NCBI GenBank assembly: GCA_023396065.1
Contig: JAEWXF010000025.1
Span: forward strand, 1-64,000
Length of the DNA: 64,000 nt
Origin: Methanobacteriota archaeon
GTDB lineage: Archaea > Halobacteriota > Methanomicrobia > Methanomicrobiales > Methanocorpusculaceae
Direction: 5' to 3'
Notes under the pieces: model-generated
Databases searched by the model: none
What the model was told of the DNA's origin: nothing
The model's input: only the letters and a program-made list of their open reading frames with translations
Position numbers and translations under genes: made by a program
In this document: positions 41,003-50,466 of the stretch, piece after piece
Position numbering within the stretch: position 1 is the first letter of the stretch
Layout: each line of letters starts with the position of its first letter

Positions 41003-42234
41003 TGCGCGTACACCTGGCAGAGTTTTTCCATCTCAGCTTCTCCGTGGCAGACGGAGAGGAAGTTCGTCTCAAACTGTGACGGCGGCAGGAACACTCCTGC
41101 TGCAAGCGCTCGTTCCCAGAACGGCCGGAACGCTGTTGTGTCGCACTGTTTTGCATCCGTGTAATTCCGCGGTGCTGATTCCCGGAAGAAATACTTGAAC
41201 ATCGATCCAAGAGAGACAAATGATCCCGCGGCCCGTGACGGGATACTTTCTTCAATTGCCCGGGTTTTTGCCGCAAGTTCTGCATACAGACTTTCATGCG
41301 TATGCAGATACTGGTTCACCGCGATCCCGGCTGCCATTGTCAGCGGGTTTGCATTGAACGTCCCTGCGTTATAGACCGGACCGGCGGGTGAAATCATTTC
41401 CATGATTTCCCGACGGGCGCCGAAGACGCCGATCGGCAGACCTCCGCCGGCAATTTTGCCTAGGGTGGTAATATCCGGCCGGATCCCGAACTTTACCTGA
41501 GCGCCGCCGATACCAAGCCGGTAACCGGTGATAACCTCATCAAAGATCAGCAGGACATCATGGGCTTTTGTAATCTCACGGACCGCCTGCAGGTACCCGT
41601 CGTCCGGCAGAATCGGGCCGATGTTACCCATTACCGGTTCGATGATAAACGCCGCAATGGAGTCATTCTTCGCAAGCAGTGTCTCAAGTGCCTCGGGATC
41701 GTTATAGGGAACCTGACGGGTATGTGCTGCAAAGTCAGGGAGAACTCCGGCTGAGTCCGGGGTTCCGTGCGTGGTTGCACCAGAGCCTGCGGCGATCAGC
41801 ACCGCGTCATGCGCTCCGTGGAATCCTCCTTCGACCTTTACAATATCAGGTTTTCCGGTAAATCCGCGTGCCAGCCGGATTGCTGCCATGGTTGCCTCTG
41901 TCCCGGTCGAAACGAACCGCAGCATGTCCATCCCCGGATGATCTCCCGTGATCCGCCGGGCAAGCTCAATCTCAAGCTCTGTGGGAGTTCCGTAGAGCCA
42001 TCCTTTTTCCAGCTGTGCGGCAACGGCTGCCTGGACTGCGGGATTTCCGTGGCCAAGCAGAAGCGGACCGTAGCCGAGACAGCAGTCAACCAGCTGCTGC
42101 CCGTCGATTGTTTCCAGAACTGCTCCGTGTGCCGATTTCACGTAAAAGGGATACGGCTGTATGGCACGGACCGGACTGGAGACGCCTCCGGGCAGGAGGG
42201 TTTTGGCGGTGGTAAACAGTTCTTCGGAGTTCAT
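40996..42234 (-). CDS. hemL: Glutamate-1-semialdehyde 2,1-aminomutase
   Basis: PLP enzyme converting glutamate-1-semialdehyde to 5-aminolevulinate. 412 residues; S-P-V-R-A-I at the N-terminal part, F-D-E-V-I-T-G-Y-R, the PLP Lys in T-T-L-G-K-I-A-G-G-G-L-P-I-G and N-A-G-T-F-N-A-N-P-L. The ATG at 42234 forms an ATGA overlap with the hemB stop, preferred over a GTG three codons upstream. Confidence 0.95.
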   Translation of the reverse strand: MNSEELFTTAKTLLPGGVSSPVRAIQPYPFYVKSAHGAVLETIDGQQLVDCCLGYGPLLLGHGNPAVQAAVAAQLEKGWLYGTPTELEIELARRITGDHPGMDMLRFVSTGTEATMAAIRLARGFTGKPDIVKVEGGFHGAHDAVLIAAGSGATTHGTPDSAGVLPDFAAHTRQVPYNDPEALETLLAKNDSIAAFIIEPVMGNIGPILPDDGYLQAVREITKAHDVLLIFDEVITGYRLGIGGAQVKFGIRPDITTLGKIAGGGLPIGVFGARREIMEMISPAGPVYNAGTFNANPLTMAAGIAVNQYLHTHESLYAELAAKTRAIEESIPSRAAGSFVSLGSMFKYFFRESAPRNYTDAKQCDTTAFRPFWERALAAGVFLPPSQFETNFLSVCHGEAEMEKLCQVYAQC

Positions 42235-43187
42235 TTCAGCCACCTTGCTACATCCTGGGCATAGTAGGTGATGATCAGATCCGCTCCGGCCCGTTTGATG
42301 CTCAGAAGTGATTCCATGACGATTCGTTTTTCATCGATCCATCCGTTCTGCGCTGCAGCTTTGATCATTGCATACTCGCCGGATACCTGATATGCTGCGG
42401 TCGGCAGACCGAGTTCCTTGACGCGGGTCAGCACGTCCAGGTAGAGGCCAGCCGGTTTGACCATCAGGATGTCTGCTCCCTCTTCCATGTCAAGGAGGGA
42501 TTCCCGGACAGCTTCGCGGCCGTTTGCGGGGTTCATCTGGTAGGTGGACCGGTCGCCAAAGGCGAATCCTGAGTCTGCTGCTTCCCGGAACGGTCCGTAG
42601 AGGGCTGAGGCAAACTTTGTTGAGTAGGACATGATCGGCAGATCGGTGTATCCTGCGTCATCCAGTGCGGAGCGGATGGCGGCCACCATTCCGTCCAGCA
42701 TGCAGGAGGGGGCTACCATGTCAGAGCCCGCGTCCGCCTGACTGACGGCGATCTTCTGCATCAGTGCAAGTGACTGGTCATTGTCCAGGTCCGGACCGTC
42801 GCAGGTTTCGCTGATGATTCCGCAGTGGCCGTGGCTGGTGTATTCGCAGGCACAGAGGTCGGTGATAACGATCATGTCCGGAACTGCGGCTTTGATGGCA
42901 CGGGTTACCTGCTGGATTACGCCGTCCGCAGCGAATGCTCCGGAGGCTGCTTCATCCTTCATTTTCGGGATGCCGAACAGGACTACCGACCGGACACCGT
43001 CAGTATAGAGAGATTTTGCCACGGCAGCTGCATCCGCAACCGGCCAGCGGTACTGACCCGGCATGGATGTGATGGGTGTTTTTTCCGACGCTGTTTCGTC
43101 AAAGAACAGCGGCATTATCAGGTTTTCAGGAGTTATCTGCGTTTCGGCAAATAGGGGACGGAGAATCCGCCTCCGGAGCCTTCTCAT
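42231..43187 (-). CDS. hemB: Porphobilinogen synthase (5-aminolevulinate dehydratase)
   Basis: Condenses two 5-aminolevulinates into porphobilinogen. 318 residues with the zinc-type cysteine cluster D-L-C-A-C-E-Y-T-S-H-G-H-C-G, active-site Lys in S-Y-S-T-K-F-A-S-A-L-Y-G-P-F and in M-V-K-P-A-G-L-Y-L-D. The ATG at 43187 gives the M-R-R-L-R-R-R-I-L-R start typical of archaeal HemB and an ATGA overlap with hemA; an ATG six codons upstream is less likely. Confidence 0.95.
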   Translation of the reverse strand: MRRLRRRILRPLFAETQITPENLIMPLFFDETASEKTPITSMPGQYRWPVADAAAVAKSLYTDGVRSVVLFGIPKMKDEAASGAFAADGVIQQVTRAIKAAVPDMIVITDLCACEYTSHGHCGIISETCDGPDLDNDQSLALMQKIAVSQADAGSDMVAPSCMLDGMVAAIRSALDDAGYTDLPIMSYSTKFASALYGPFREAADSGFAFGDRSTYQMNPANGREAVRESLLDMEEGADILMVKPAGLYLDVLTRVKELGLPTAAYQVSGEYAMIKAAAQNGWIDEKRIVMESLLSIKRAGADLIITYYAQDVARWLK

Positions 43188-44464
43188 TCGTGTTTGAGGA
43201 AACATACTTGTTCACCACGGGTTATTGCATCAACCAGTTGTTTTGCGGTTGTGATATCAGTACACTCGGCGCTTGCCCGGATAGAGAGGGTGGCGTCGGC
43301 GAGGAGTTTTTTCGTCAGTACGCGGGTCAGGTCATCGACGATGGTGAGAACAGCAGGGTCACAGGTTCCCAGCCGTCCGAGGGCTTTGTCCCGCTCACGT
43401 ACACGGATTGATTCTGCCCACGTATAAAGTCCTGCGATGAGGTCACCTGCGGCGGTTCTGTTATAGAGCCGGATGAACTCCGGGAGATAGGCTATTGTCA
43501 TCTCTTTTGCATGTGCGGCTTCGGATTTGCGCAGCTCCATGTTTTTTTCTGAGACGGTCTTGAGGTCATCGATGGTAAAGAGATGAACGCCGGGGATGGA
43601 TCGGCAGGTGTCGTCCACGTCCCGCGGCTGGGCAATGTCAATGAGAATGAGTTTTCTTGGTTCGGGATCCAGCGGCCAGAACCGTTCATTCATTGCACTG
43701 GTGAGTCCGTCGGGGGTGATGATGGTGTGCGGGGCTGCGGTGCAGGAGATGACTACGTCGGAGAGGGCAATGCAGGGGTAGAGCTGGTCCATTCTCATTG
43801 CCCGGCCGCCAATTTCACCGGCGAGTTCTACGGCATGGTCATAGGTCCGGTTGGTGACGTAGATTGCCCGGAGGTTTTTTTCTGCGAGTGCCTGGGTGAC
43901 AAGTTTTCCCATTTCTCCGCCGCCGACGACAAGGATATTTCTGCCGGCAAGGGTTCCGAGCAGCTCTTCGGCAAGTTTGACTGCGGCAGAGCCGATAGAT
44001 ACCGCTCCGCGGTTGATGTGGGTTTCCGCACGGATGGTTACTCCTGCATGAATGGCGGTGTTGATGCAGATGTCGGTGACGGCATCACTGGTTTTGCATT
44101 CGGCTGAAAGCAGCAGGGATTTTTTGAGCTGGCCAAGAATCTGGTCTTCGCCGACGATCATGGATTGTATGCCGGAGGCAAGTTCCAGAAGATGGGCGAG
44201 TGCTGCGGGTCCTTCATGGAGATGGAATCCGGTTCGTCCGATGCTGTGGAGGTAGTCCGAGAGTGCTTTTCCGGTTCCGTGTACGAGAATTTCAACCCGG
44301 TTGCAGGTCTGCAGGAGGACTACTCCTTTGAAGTGTCCGGCAGCTTCGGTGAGGAATGCGGCTTCGTTTGGGAACCGGAAGCTGGAGAGCTGCTGCTGAT
44401 CAGCGATGGTGTGATCAAGGCCTGCTATGGCGACGGGGGTAAGAAGTTCTGCGGCGGCGGTCAT
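43184..44464 (-). CDS. hemA: Glutamyl-tRNA reductase
   Basis: First committed enzyme of the C5 tetrapyrrole pathway: reduces Glu-tRNA to glutamate-1-semialdehyde with NADPH. 426 residues; the thioester Cys is in L-L-Q-T-C-N-R-V-E-I, then S-M-I-V-G-E-D-Q-I-L-G-Q-L-K, NADP-binding V-V-G-G-G-E-M-G-K-L and Y-V-T-N-R-T. The start overlaps the precorrin-2 dehydrogenase stop by four bases and the stop overlaps hemB. Confidence 0.95.
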   Translation of the reverse strand: MTAAAELLTPVAIAGLDHTIADQQQLSSFRFPNEAAFLTEAAGHFKGVVLLQTCNRVEILVHGTGKALSDYLHSIGRTGFHLHEGPAALAHLLELASGIQSMIVGEDQILGQLKKSLLLSAECKTSDAVTDICINTAIHAGVTIRAETHINRGAVSIGSAAVKLAEELLGTLAGRNILVVGGGEMGKLVTQALAEKNLRAIYVTNRTYDHAVELAGEIGGRAMRMDQLYPCIALSDVVISCTAAPHTIITPDGLTSAMNERFWPLDPEPRKLILIDIAQPRDVDDTCRSIPGVHLFTIDDLKTVSEKNMELRKSEAAHAKEMTIAYLPEFIRLYNRTAAGDLIAGLYTWAESIRVRERDKALGRLGTCDPAVLTIVDDLTRVLTKKLLADATLSIRASAECTDITTAKQLVDAITRGEQVCFLKHE

Positions 44465-45075
44465 AGGTATCGGGCTATGAGGTCATCACAGGTTTTTCCT
44501 GCGGCACAGGCGTCCCAGATTGTGTCGTCATGCAGTACTGCCCGGAGAATTTCCGCGCGTTTTTCCTGGCTGTCGATGGTTGTTTTCAGTGTTTCCCGAA
44601 GGGTTTTCTGCAGCCGGATCATGTTGTCCAATCCTTTGAACTCGTCTGTGAGCTGTTCGCGGATAAATTTCGGTACGGCAGGGCTGCTTCCTGAGGTGGA
44701 TACCGCGATAGTATATTCTTCTCCGGCAATTACGGAGGGGATCAGGAAGTTTCCGACATCTGCGGCGCTGTTGTACCATTTTCCGGTTTCCTGGGCTATG
44801 CGGCATATCCGTTCGTTTTCTGCGGTGTCAGAGAGGGCGGCGATGATGAAGTCATGCTTTTCGATCATTTTGCGCAGGTCATCGTCTTCGATGTCTGCAG
44901 TATCCAGCTGTTTGATGGAGGTCCCGGGGAGTGTCAGGGCGTCGGGGCTTATACTGCGCGAGACTATGGTTATCCTGCATTTTCCTGCAAAATGGTTCGC
45001 TTTCCGGACTCCTACGTTTCCCGCTCCGAAGACGAGTATACGCCCTTTGGAGAGATCAAGGATCAACGGAATCAT
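44461..45075 (-). CDS. Precorrin-2 dehydrogenase (Met8p/CysG N-terminal type)
   Basis: Oxidises precorrin-2 to sirohydrochlorin using NAD. 204 residues with an N-terminal Rossmann domain (I-L-V-F-G-A-G-N-V-G-V-R-K-A), the D-F-I-I-A-A-L-S-D strand, and the dimerisation region A-V-S-T-S-G-S-S-P-A-V-P-K-F-I-R-E-Q. No CobA fusion is present, so it is the stand-alone archaeal form (often called SirC). It is the first gene of the operon. Its product is the substrate of CfbA (5.3 kb) and of the siroheme and cobamide branches. Confidence 0.9.
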   Translation of the reverse strand: MIPLILDLSKGRILVFGAGNVGVRKANHFAGKCRITIVSRSISPDALTLPGTSIKQLDTADIEDDDLRKMIEKHDFIIAALSDTAENERICRIAQETGKWYNSAADVGNFLIPSVIAGEEYTIAVSTSGSSPAVPKFIREQLTDEFKGLDNMIRLQKTLRETLKTTIDSQEKRAEILRAVLHDDTIWDACAAGKTCDDLIARYL

Positions 45076-45097
45076 TGGTATAGTTTGGGCGGGCGTG

Positions 45098-45423
45098 TTA
45101 CTTTAAGGTGCTGTTTTTCATACCTTTCTTTGCTGGATCTCTGAGGGGTGATCTGGTTGGCGAGGGGCTGTTCTCTCTTGCTCTTTTCCGGAGAATATGT
45201 ATTTGCTCAGTCAGTGTTGGAATATCCCGGGGTTATGATTTCCCCAAACATATATTGTCTCCACTGAGAAGTATCCGTGAATCAGCCGATCACGGAACCC
45301 TGTCATGCTTACCGAGCCGAAGATGCCTATTGTTTTTACGCCGTACACATTTTCTATGAATGGGAGTTGCTCCTCAAGTTTTCTGAGTACTTCCTGTCTG
45401 ATACTGGTATATGGCTGTTCCAT
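45098..45423 (-). pseudogene. Fossil MntA-HepT toxin-antitoxin module, fused by internal deletion
   Basis: The minus-strand frame from 45423 starts as an MntA-type nucleotidyltransferase (Q-E-V-L-R-K-L-E-E-Q-L-P, T-I-G-I-F-G-S-V). After G-S-V-S, near 45304-45306, it switches in frame to the end of a HepT toxin (G-F-R-D-R-L-I-H-G-Y-F-S-V). After V-W-G the frame shifts, and the matching HepT end (D-I-P-T-L-T-E-Q-I-H-I-L-R-K) continues in another frame to a TAA at 45098-45100. The intact pair next door aligns with both halves. The deletion removed the MntA catalytic D-x-D and most of HepT, so it is inactive as either protein. Confidence 0.8.
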
Positions 45424-45613
45424 TTCGGTCTTCCTCCTGAAAGGTCTGTAGGAATAGTATGTTACAGAACCTGATGCTGATTTCCGTTGCGGGGATTGGG
45501 TGATGTGAGTCTGTGTTAAAAAAAGATATCCTGGGATTTATTTCATCAACCTTAGGAATAATTCTACCGGATGAACATGAAATAAGAGAGAATAGACAAT
45601 CCCGGTTGAGTGG

Positions 45614-45970
45614 TTATTTGTCTTGGCAGGCAGGAGATATTTCAGATAAGAGGGACCTAAGCTGCACATTCAACTCTGGAATGTCGTTTTCGGCAATTTC
45701 CCAAATGCGTACTGGGTCCACTGAAAAATATCCATGAATCAGTCGATCACGCAGTCCGGCCATTTCTCTAAATGGGATGTCAGCGTGCTGTTCCCGTGTC
45801 TGTTCTGAAATGTGTTTCGCAGCTTCACCGATTATTTCCATTGCACGAATAAAGGTGTATTGATACATTTTATTCGATTCAAAGTCATTCCACGATATTT
45901 TGGATGAGATATCCAGTATGAGTTCAGTCTGTTCAAGAATGTGAGTGAGAAAGATACGTTCTTTCTTCAT
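45614..45970 (-). CDS. hepT: HepT-type toxin, HEPN domain ribonuclease
   Basis: 118-residue HEPN-domain RNase toxin of a type VII toxin-antitoxin pair. The catalytic RX4HXY motif is R-D-R-L-I-H-G-Y-F; the Tyr is the residue that the MntA partner AMPylates. A helical bundle core is visible (F-I-R-A-M-E-I-I-G-E-A-A-K-H-I). It lies directly downstream of mntA on the same strand, overlapping it by four bases. The opposite order (toxin first) is also common. The free toxin cleaves RNA, often the 3' end of tRNA. Confidence 0.9.
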   Translation of the reverse strand: MKKERIFLTHILEQTELILDISSKISWNDFESNKMYQYTFIRAMEIIGEAAKHISEQTREQHADIPFREMAGLRDRLIHGYFSVDPVRIWEIAENDIPELNVQLRSLLSEISPACQDK

Positions 45971-46323
45971 GCTATGGCCGGTGAGTTCCCGTAGACAATG
46001 GCATCCATTTTGACGTAGGGTTTTATGTATGGGTCGATGTAGTCAATAGAGATAAGCTCTACTTTTCGGCAGAAGAGATTTTCAAGGTATTCAGCCAACC
46101 CGATAAATTCCCGAAGTCTGCCTCGTCCCTTTTGAAATCGGTAAAGTATGTCGACGTCACTTATGAGAGTGTCTTCACCCCGCGCTACTGAACCAAATAT
46201 ACCGATTGTCTCAATGCCAAAACGTTCCCGGAGCTCGGGCAGGTTCTCTTCCAGTTTTGAGAGAATGTCCTGTTTGATGCTGATGTATTCCTGCATTGCC
46301 TGATAGTTATTTGTGGATGCCAA
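45967..46323 (-). CDS. mntA: MntA-type antitoxin, minimal nucleotidyltransferase
   Basis: 118-residue minimal nucleotidyltransferase. The active-site pattern GSx10DxD is complete: I-F-G-S-V-A-R-G-E-D-T-L-I-S-D-V-D-I-L-Y. It transfers AMP groups to the HepT tyrosine and thereby silences the toxin. An in-frame ATG nine codons later (M-Q-E-Y-I-S-I) could be the real start. First gene of the pair. The 248 bases upstream, up to the epimerase gene, are AT-rich and show no other feature. Confidence 0.9.
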   Translation of the reverse strand: MASTNNYQAMQEYISIKQDILSKLEENLPELRERFGIETIGIFGSVARGEDTLISDVDILYRFQKGRGRLREFIGLAEYLENLFCRKVELISIDYIDPYIKPYVKMDAIVYGNSPAIA

Positions 46324-46571
46324 AATGTATTAGGGTTTTGGATGGGATACTGTTCGAAGAACAAAACTGTATGTTTGAGATGTTTATCTGAAACACGTGT
46401 CAGGGACGTTTAGGTTTCTTTTCCCTTCGTGCGTCTCTGTGTTTTTCAAGGAAAGTCGGAGGCGAGTGTTTTTTGATGGTTTTTGTGTATTCTATTGTGT
46501 CTGTTCTGCGACACAGAGTGATTAAAAATATCTACATGATACCAATATCTTCCGAAAAAACAGGGGATATA

Positions 46572-47501
46572 TTACCCCATCAATCCCCGGAAGTATTCGA
46601 CCGTTTCCCGGATGCCGTCTGCGACGCTGTATGCCGGTTCATAGCCAAGTACTTCGCGTGCTTTGCTGATGTCTGCCACCGAGTCACGGATGTCACCTGT
46701 TCGGGGATCTTTGTAGATGATATCTACGTGTGTATCCACGGCTTCCATGATCATCTGTGCAAGCTGATTCAGCGATGTCTGCTGCCCCCGCCCGATGTTG
46801 AACAGTCCGCATGCATCGCTTTGCATGGCTTTGAGATTCGCCTGAACGACGTCTTTGACGAAGACAAAGTCCCGCGTCTGCATGCCGTCGCCGAAGATTA
46901 CCGGTGATCTTCCCTGAACGATTGCTTCGGTGAACTTCGGGATGACTGCAGCGTACTCAGAGTTCGGGTCCTGCCGCGGTCCGAAGACGTTGAAGTAGCG
47001 GAGTGCGACGGTCTGGAGGCCGTAGAGGCGGGTGAAGGTGTCACAGTACATCTCTCCGGCAATTTTGGAGACGGCATAGGGAGAGAGCGGCTGGGGAAGC
47101 ATGTTCTCTCTTTTCGGGAATACGGGGTCATCACCGTATGCCGCGGCGCTTGCAGAGAGGACAACTTTTCGGACTCCGCAGTCCTTTGCGGCGAGGAGGA
47201 CGTTGAGTGTTCCTGTGGCATTGATCTCATGGACGAGCATGGGATCTTCGACGGATTTCTGAACGCTGGCTACGGCTGCAAGGTGGAAGATTCCTTCGAT
47301 GTTGAACTCTTCACAGATTGCATGGAGGAGTTCTCCGTCGGCTACTGATCCTTGGATGAACTCTGCCTGCGGGAAGACGTTGGTGCGAATGCCTGCGGTC
47401 ATGTCATCGAGGATGACTACGTTGTGGCCCTGTGTGAGAAGCTCTTCGGTGATGTGGGAGCCGATGAAGCCTGCGCCGCCTGTTACGAGGTATGTTGTCA
47501 T
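46572..47501 (-). CDS. NAD-dependent nucleotide-sugar epimerase (GalE-like)
   Basis: 309-residue short-chain dehydrogenase of the extended type. NAD-binding V-T-G-G-A-G-F-I-G-S-H, catalytic Ser in S-A-S-A-A-A-Y-G and Tyr-Lys in S-P-Y-A-V-S-K, then R-Y-F-N-V-F-G-P-R-Q-D-P. It fits UDP-glucose or UDP-GlcNAc 4-epimerases, providing galactose-type sugars for surface glycans; specificity cannot be told. It stands alone near the glycan locus that begins 5 kb away. Confidence 0.88.
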   Translation of the reverse strand: MTTYLVTGGAGFIGSHITEELLTQGHNVVILDDMTAGIRTNVFPQAEFIQGSVADGELLHAICEEFNIEGIFHLAAVASVQKSVEDPMLVHEINATGTLNVLLAAKDCGVRKVVLSASAAAYGDDPVFPKRENMLPQPLSPYAVSKIAGEMYCDTFTRLYGLQTVALRYFNVFGPRQDPNSEYAAVIPKFTEAIVQGRSPVIFGDGMQTRDFVFVKDVVQANLKAMQSDACGLFNIGRGQQTSLNQLAQMIMEAVDTHVDIIYKDPRTGDIRDSVADISKAREVLGYEPAYSVADGIRETVEYFRGLMG

Positions 47502-47734
47502 GGGGGTGCTCTTGTCTGTTGTATTGTAGGTATGGGATTATGAGTATTGTGCTTCGGGGGTGAGTTCAGGAGATGGTTTGGAACGCGGGGAAGGAGGGAT
47601 GGGGATTCTTTGTTCATATGATCAAGGCATCCACAGCCATGAAACTCCATACTTTTTCCCGGGTATTCGCAATACATATCTCTGATTTTCTCGCGGTGAG
47701 AAGATTTCTCTCCAGAGTGTGCTGGTTCCTGGAT

Positions 47735-48989
47735 TTAGATCATCCACACCGGTACAAACCAGTTATCCTGATCAAGCGGCAGGAGGTCGTTTGCCATGCA
47801 GATCACTGCTCCGTTTCCAATGTCTGTTTTCAACTCAGCCAGTTCTCCGAATTTTTCAGGATGGGTTACCGGTGTGAGTACGCTGAAGTGTCTGGCTGCC
47901 TGTGTTCCGGGTGATGCTGATTTTTTGATTTTCATTGGATAGAGGGTGTTATCCTGAAGTATGAGGAGGTCAATTTCTTTTTTATCTTTGTTGCGGTAGT
48001 AGAATACCGGCGGCTCCTGTCCGTTGTTGAGGTAGCTTTTGTAAATTTCGGCAAATACGTAGCTTTCAAAGAAAGCTCCGGCCATTGGGCCTGCTTCTAA
48101 TGTTTCCGGTGAATTCCATCTCAGAAGATATGCACAGAGTCCGGTGTCCAGAAAATGCAGGAGCGGGGATTTGATGGTTCGTTTGAGTACATTGTTATGA
48201 TATGGCTGTACGAGGGCTACAATATGGGAGGAGATAAGAAGGGACAGCCATTTTTTGGCTGTCGGGCTTGAGATTCCTGCGTCTTTGGCGAGGTCTTCAT
48301 ACACAACAGGCCGGGCTGTCCGTGCGGCAACTGATCGTACGAAGTTGTAGAATGCCAGTTCATCGGCAACTTGGGTTAGATCCCGGATATCACGTTGTAT
48401 GTAGGTGTTGAGATAGGATTGGTAATAGAGATCTCTGCTGATTTCAGTATTGGTATAGAGTACCGGCATGGACCCACGAAAAATCCGTTCATAGATCTCC
48501 ATCAGTTCCATTTTTTTTCGCTGTTTTTCGGCGTTTCATCAAATAATCGGGCTTGGTACTGAAGGGCTCGGAGGGAATACGGCTGATTTCACTTGAGGAG
48601 AGGCCCAGCATACTGACGATTCCACCCCTTCCTGCCAGCGATTCACTGACGTTTTTCATCAGAGGGAATGCCTGTGATCCGGTGAGCCAGAAGTCTCCCG
48701 GTTTGTGGAAATGGTCAACCTGCATTTTGATGTACGGGAGAAGGTCCGGGGCATATTGTATTTCATCGATGAGGAGTGGCGGGGGGAATCTCTGGAAGAA
48801 TAGGGCAGGATCACGGGCTGCAAGGGCACGCAGTTCCGGGTCATCGAGCGTGATGCAGGTTCTTTCCGGACCTGCCAGATGTTTGAGCATGGTGGTTTTT
48901 CCTACCTGCCTGGGCCCGGTGACCAGGAGGATGGGAAATGTGTTTGAGATGGATTGTATTGTTTGTTCAATGGCGCGAGAAATGTACAT
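47735..48989 (-). pseudogene. AAA ATPase with DUF4143 domain, frameshifted at an A8 run
   Basis: The N-terminal half (48989-48489) has Walker A (T-G-P-R-Q-V-G-K-T-T), Walker B (L-L-I-D-E-I-Q-Y) and W-L-T-G-S-Q-A; the C-terminal half (to 47735) is the DUF4143 nuclease-like domain (Y-Y-R-N-K-D-K-K-E-I-D-L-L). The halves lie in different frames. At the join the minus strand has eight A's (48511-48518) after gcg; with seven the reading would continue K-K-M-E-L-M-E-I-Y-E-R-I-F. So one gene is broken by a one-base homopolymer change, either a true mutation, a phase switch, or an assembly error. The family is common in archaea, function unknown. Confidence 0.85.
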
Positions 48990-49217
48990 GATGTATATTC
49001 GGGCGGATATATGATATATTCTTCAACCAAACGAAATTCATATTTTTGTTTGGCCTGGGTCATCGTGAGTGTTTCTACAGATTATTGTGGGTATAATTCA
49101 TTTTTATGAATTATTGTTATAATTATTGTATTATGTTATATATTTTTACTTATGTGTGTTAATTCGTGGTGTGGTTAATTGTGGGTTTTCCGTGAAAATT
49201 TTCAGGTAATTTACTTT

Positions 49218-50396
49218 TCAGTGGCATTTACTACGAGAAGGGCAATACAGTTTGCATTTCGCTTTTTTCAGATTACAAAAGGGTTTTTTGCATCGGCAAC
49301 AGATTTTTGGTGCATCAGATATGTTAGGAAGCGAATAGAAACTACAGATTATATGGCGTAGGGATTCGCAGTTAATCTGAATTTTTTTGTTTGTTCTTTG
49401 CACGGCCATATTCTGCTGATATTTGGATGCATAGTAATTTACGTCAATTTTCAGGTTTTTAAGATCTTCCATTCGATTTTCTTCCTGAGGATATTTGACG
49501 TATACCTGGGTTATAAACTCTATACACAAATATATTATTGAGATGTAGGGTGCTATTTTTTTCAGATCATTTATCGGATCCGTCTTCTTTGTCTCAATAT
49601 GAATAATCGCATATATATAACATTGACTCAACCTCACGAGGGTTTGCGCCACAAGTCGAAGTTTCTTTTCATCGGAAATAATTTTACAGTCATCACAAGT
49701 TACTCTGTGTTTTAAGCCATCACGATATTTTAAGATGGCTGTTTCCAAATAGTATATTTTTTTGTCGGGATAAATTCCGAGAATCCGACCATTTTCACAA
49801 AGACTCATGACGTGACATGTTTGATATATGTATCCAGTATTGTTGATATTTAACTCTGCCAACATACTGTTTTTTTCCGGAGATTCATCAGTTTCGGCAC
49901 TCCTGCTGGCATAATTCCTTACTATTTCATCACAGAGCACATTTTCCCAATTAGATTCACCAAGTGACTCTATCAACTGTGTTAACAATTCCAGATTACC
50001 ATGGGATCTGGCGAGTTGGGCATTCATATAGATCTGGAACCGAGTAAGTGCATATTCACTATCGTTGTATATTTTCCGGATATCCGCAGCTAATTTCAAG
50101 TATTTTTCCGCGGTTTTATGGTCTCCGGAGTTCTGATATATGATACCAATCTGATGATAGATTCTGGCAAGCAGCAGGTCATATTTTTTCCCGTTCGTCA
50201 CATTGACTGTGATATTTTTTACTTTAAGAGCTAAGGAGTGATAGCGTTTCAGTATATCCTGTCCGGAAATCCTGTTCTCATGATATCTGTGGAACTGTTC
50301 ATCCAGAATCAGGTAGATTTTGTCCTCTCGGGATTGTTCCTTATAATCAGATTTTCCAGAGGGGTATGTATATATTAATCTATTTTTACTTGTCAT
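49218..50396 (-). CDS. Hypothetical TPR-like protein with C-terminal cysteine cluster
   Basis: 392 residues, not recognised. The middle is helical with TPR-like periodicity (L-A-R-I-Y-H-Q-I-G-I-I-Y-Q-N-S-G-D-H-K-T-A-E-K-Y). The C-terminal 30 residues hold seven Cys and one His in a dense pattern: I-C-C-R-C-K-K-P-F-C, then K-A-K-C-K-L-Y-C-P-S-R-S-K-C-H. This suggests a zinc knuckle. An internal C-D-D-C pair lies near residue 240. Codon use is strongly AT-biased, unlike the core genes, pointing to acquisition. It starts an island with the next gene. Confidence 0.72.
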   Translation of the reverse strand: MTSKNRLIYTYPSGKSDYKEQSREDKIYLILDEQFHRYHENRISGQDILKRYHSLALKVKNITVNVTNGKKYDLLLARIYHQIGIIYQNSGDHKTAEKYLKLAADIRKIYNDSEYALTRFQIYMNAQLARSHGNLELLTQLIESLGESNWENVLCDEIVRNYASRSAETDESPEKNSMLAELNINNTGYIYQTCHVMSLCENGRILGIYPDKKIYYLETAILKYRDGLKHRVTCDDCKIISDEKKLRLVAQTLVRLSQCYIYAIIHIETKKTDPINDLKKIAPYISIIYLCIEFITQVYVKYPQEENRMEDLKNLKIDVNYYASKYQQNMAVQRTNKKIQINCESLRHIICSFYSLPNISDAPKICCRCKKPFCNLKKAKCKLYCPSRSKCH

Positions 50397-50466
50397 GTTT
50401 CGGGACCAACAAAAATATTTTATAATTACTTATAATCATCATCAATTGTGTGTTGTTTTGTGGTAA

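Noticed and set aside
45513..45737. Plus-strand frame over hepT
   Set aside because: Antisense to the HepT end and its downstream gap; no coding features.
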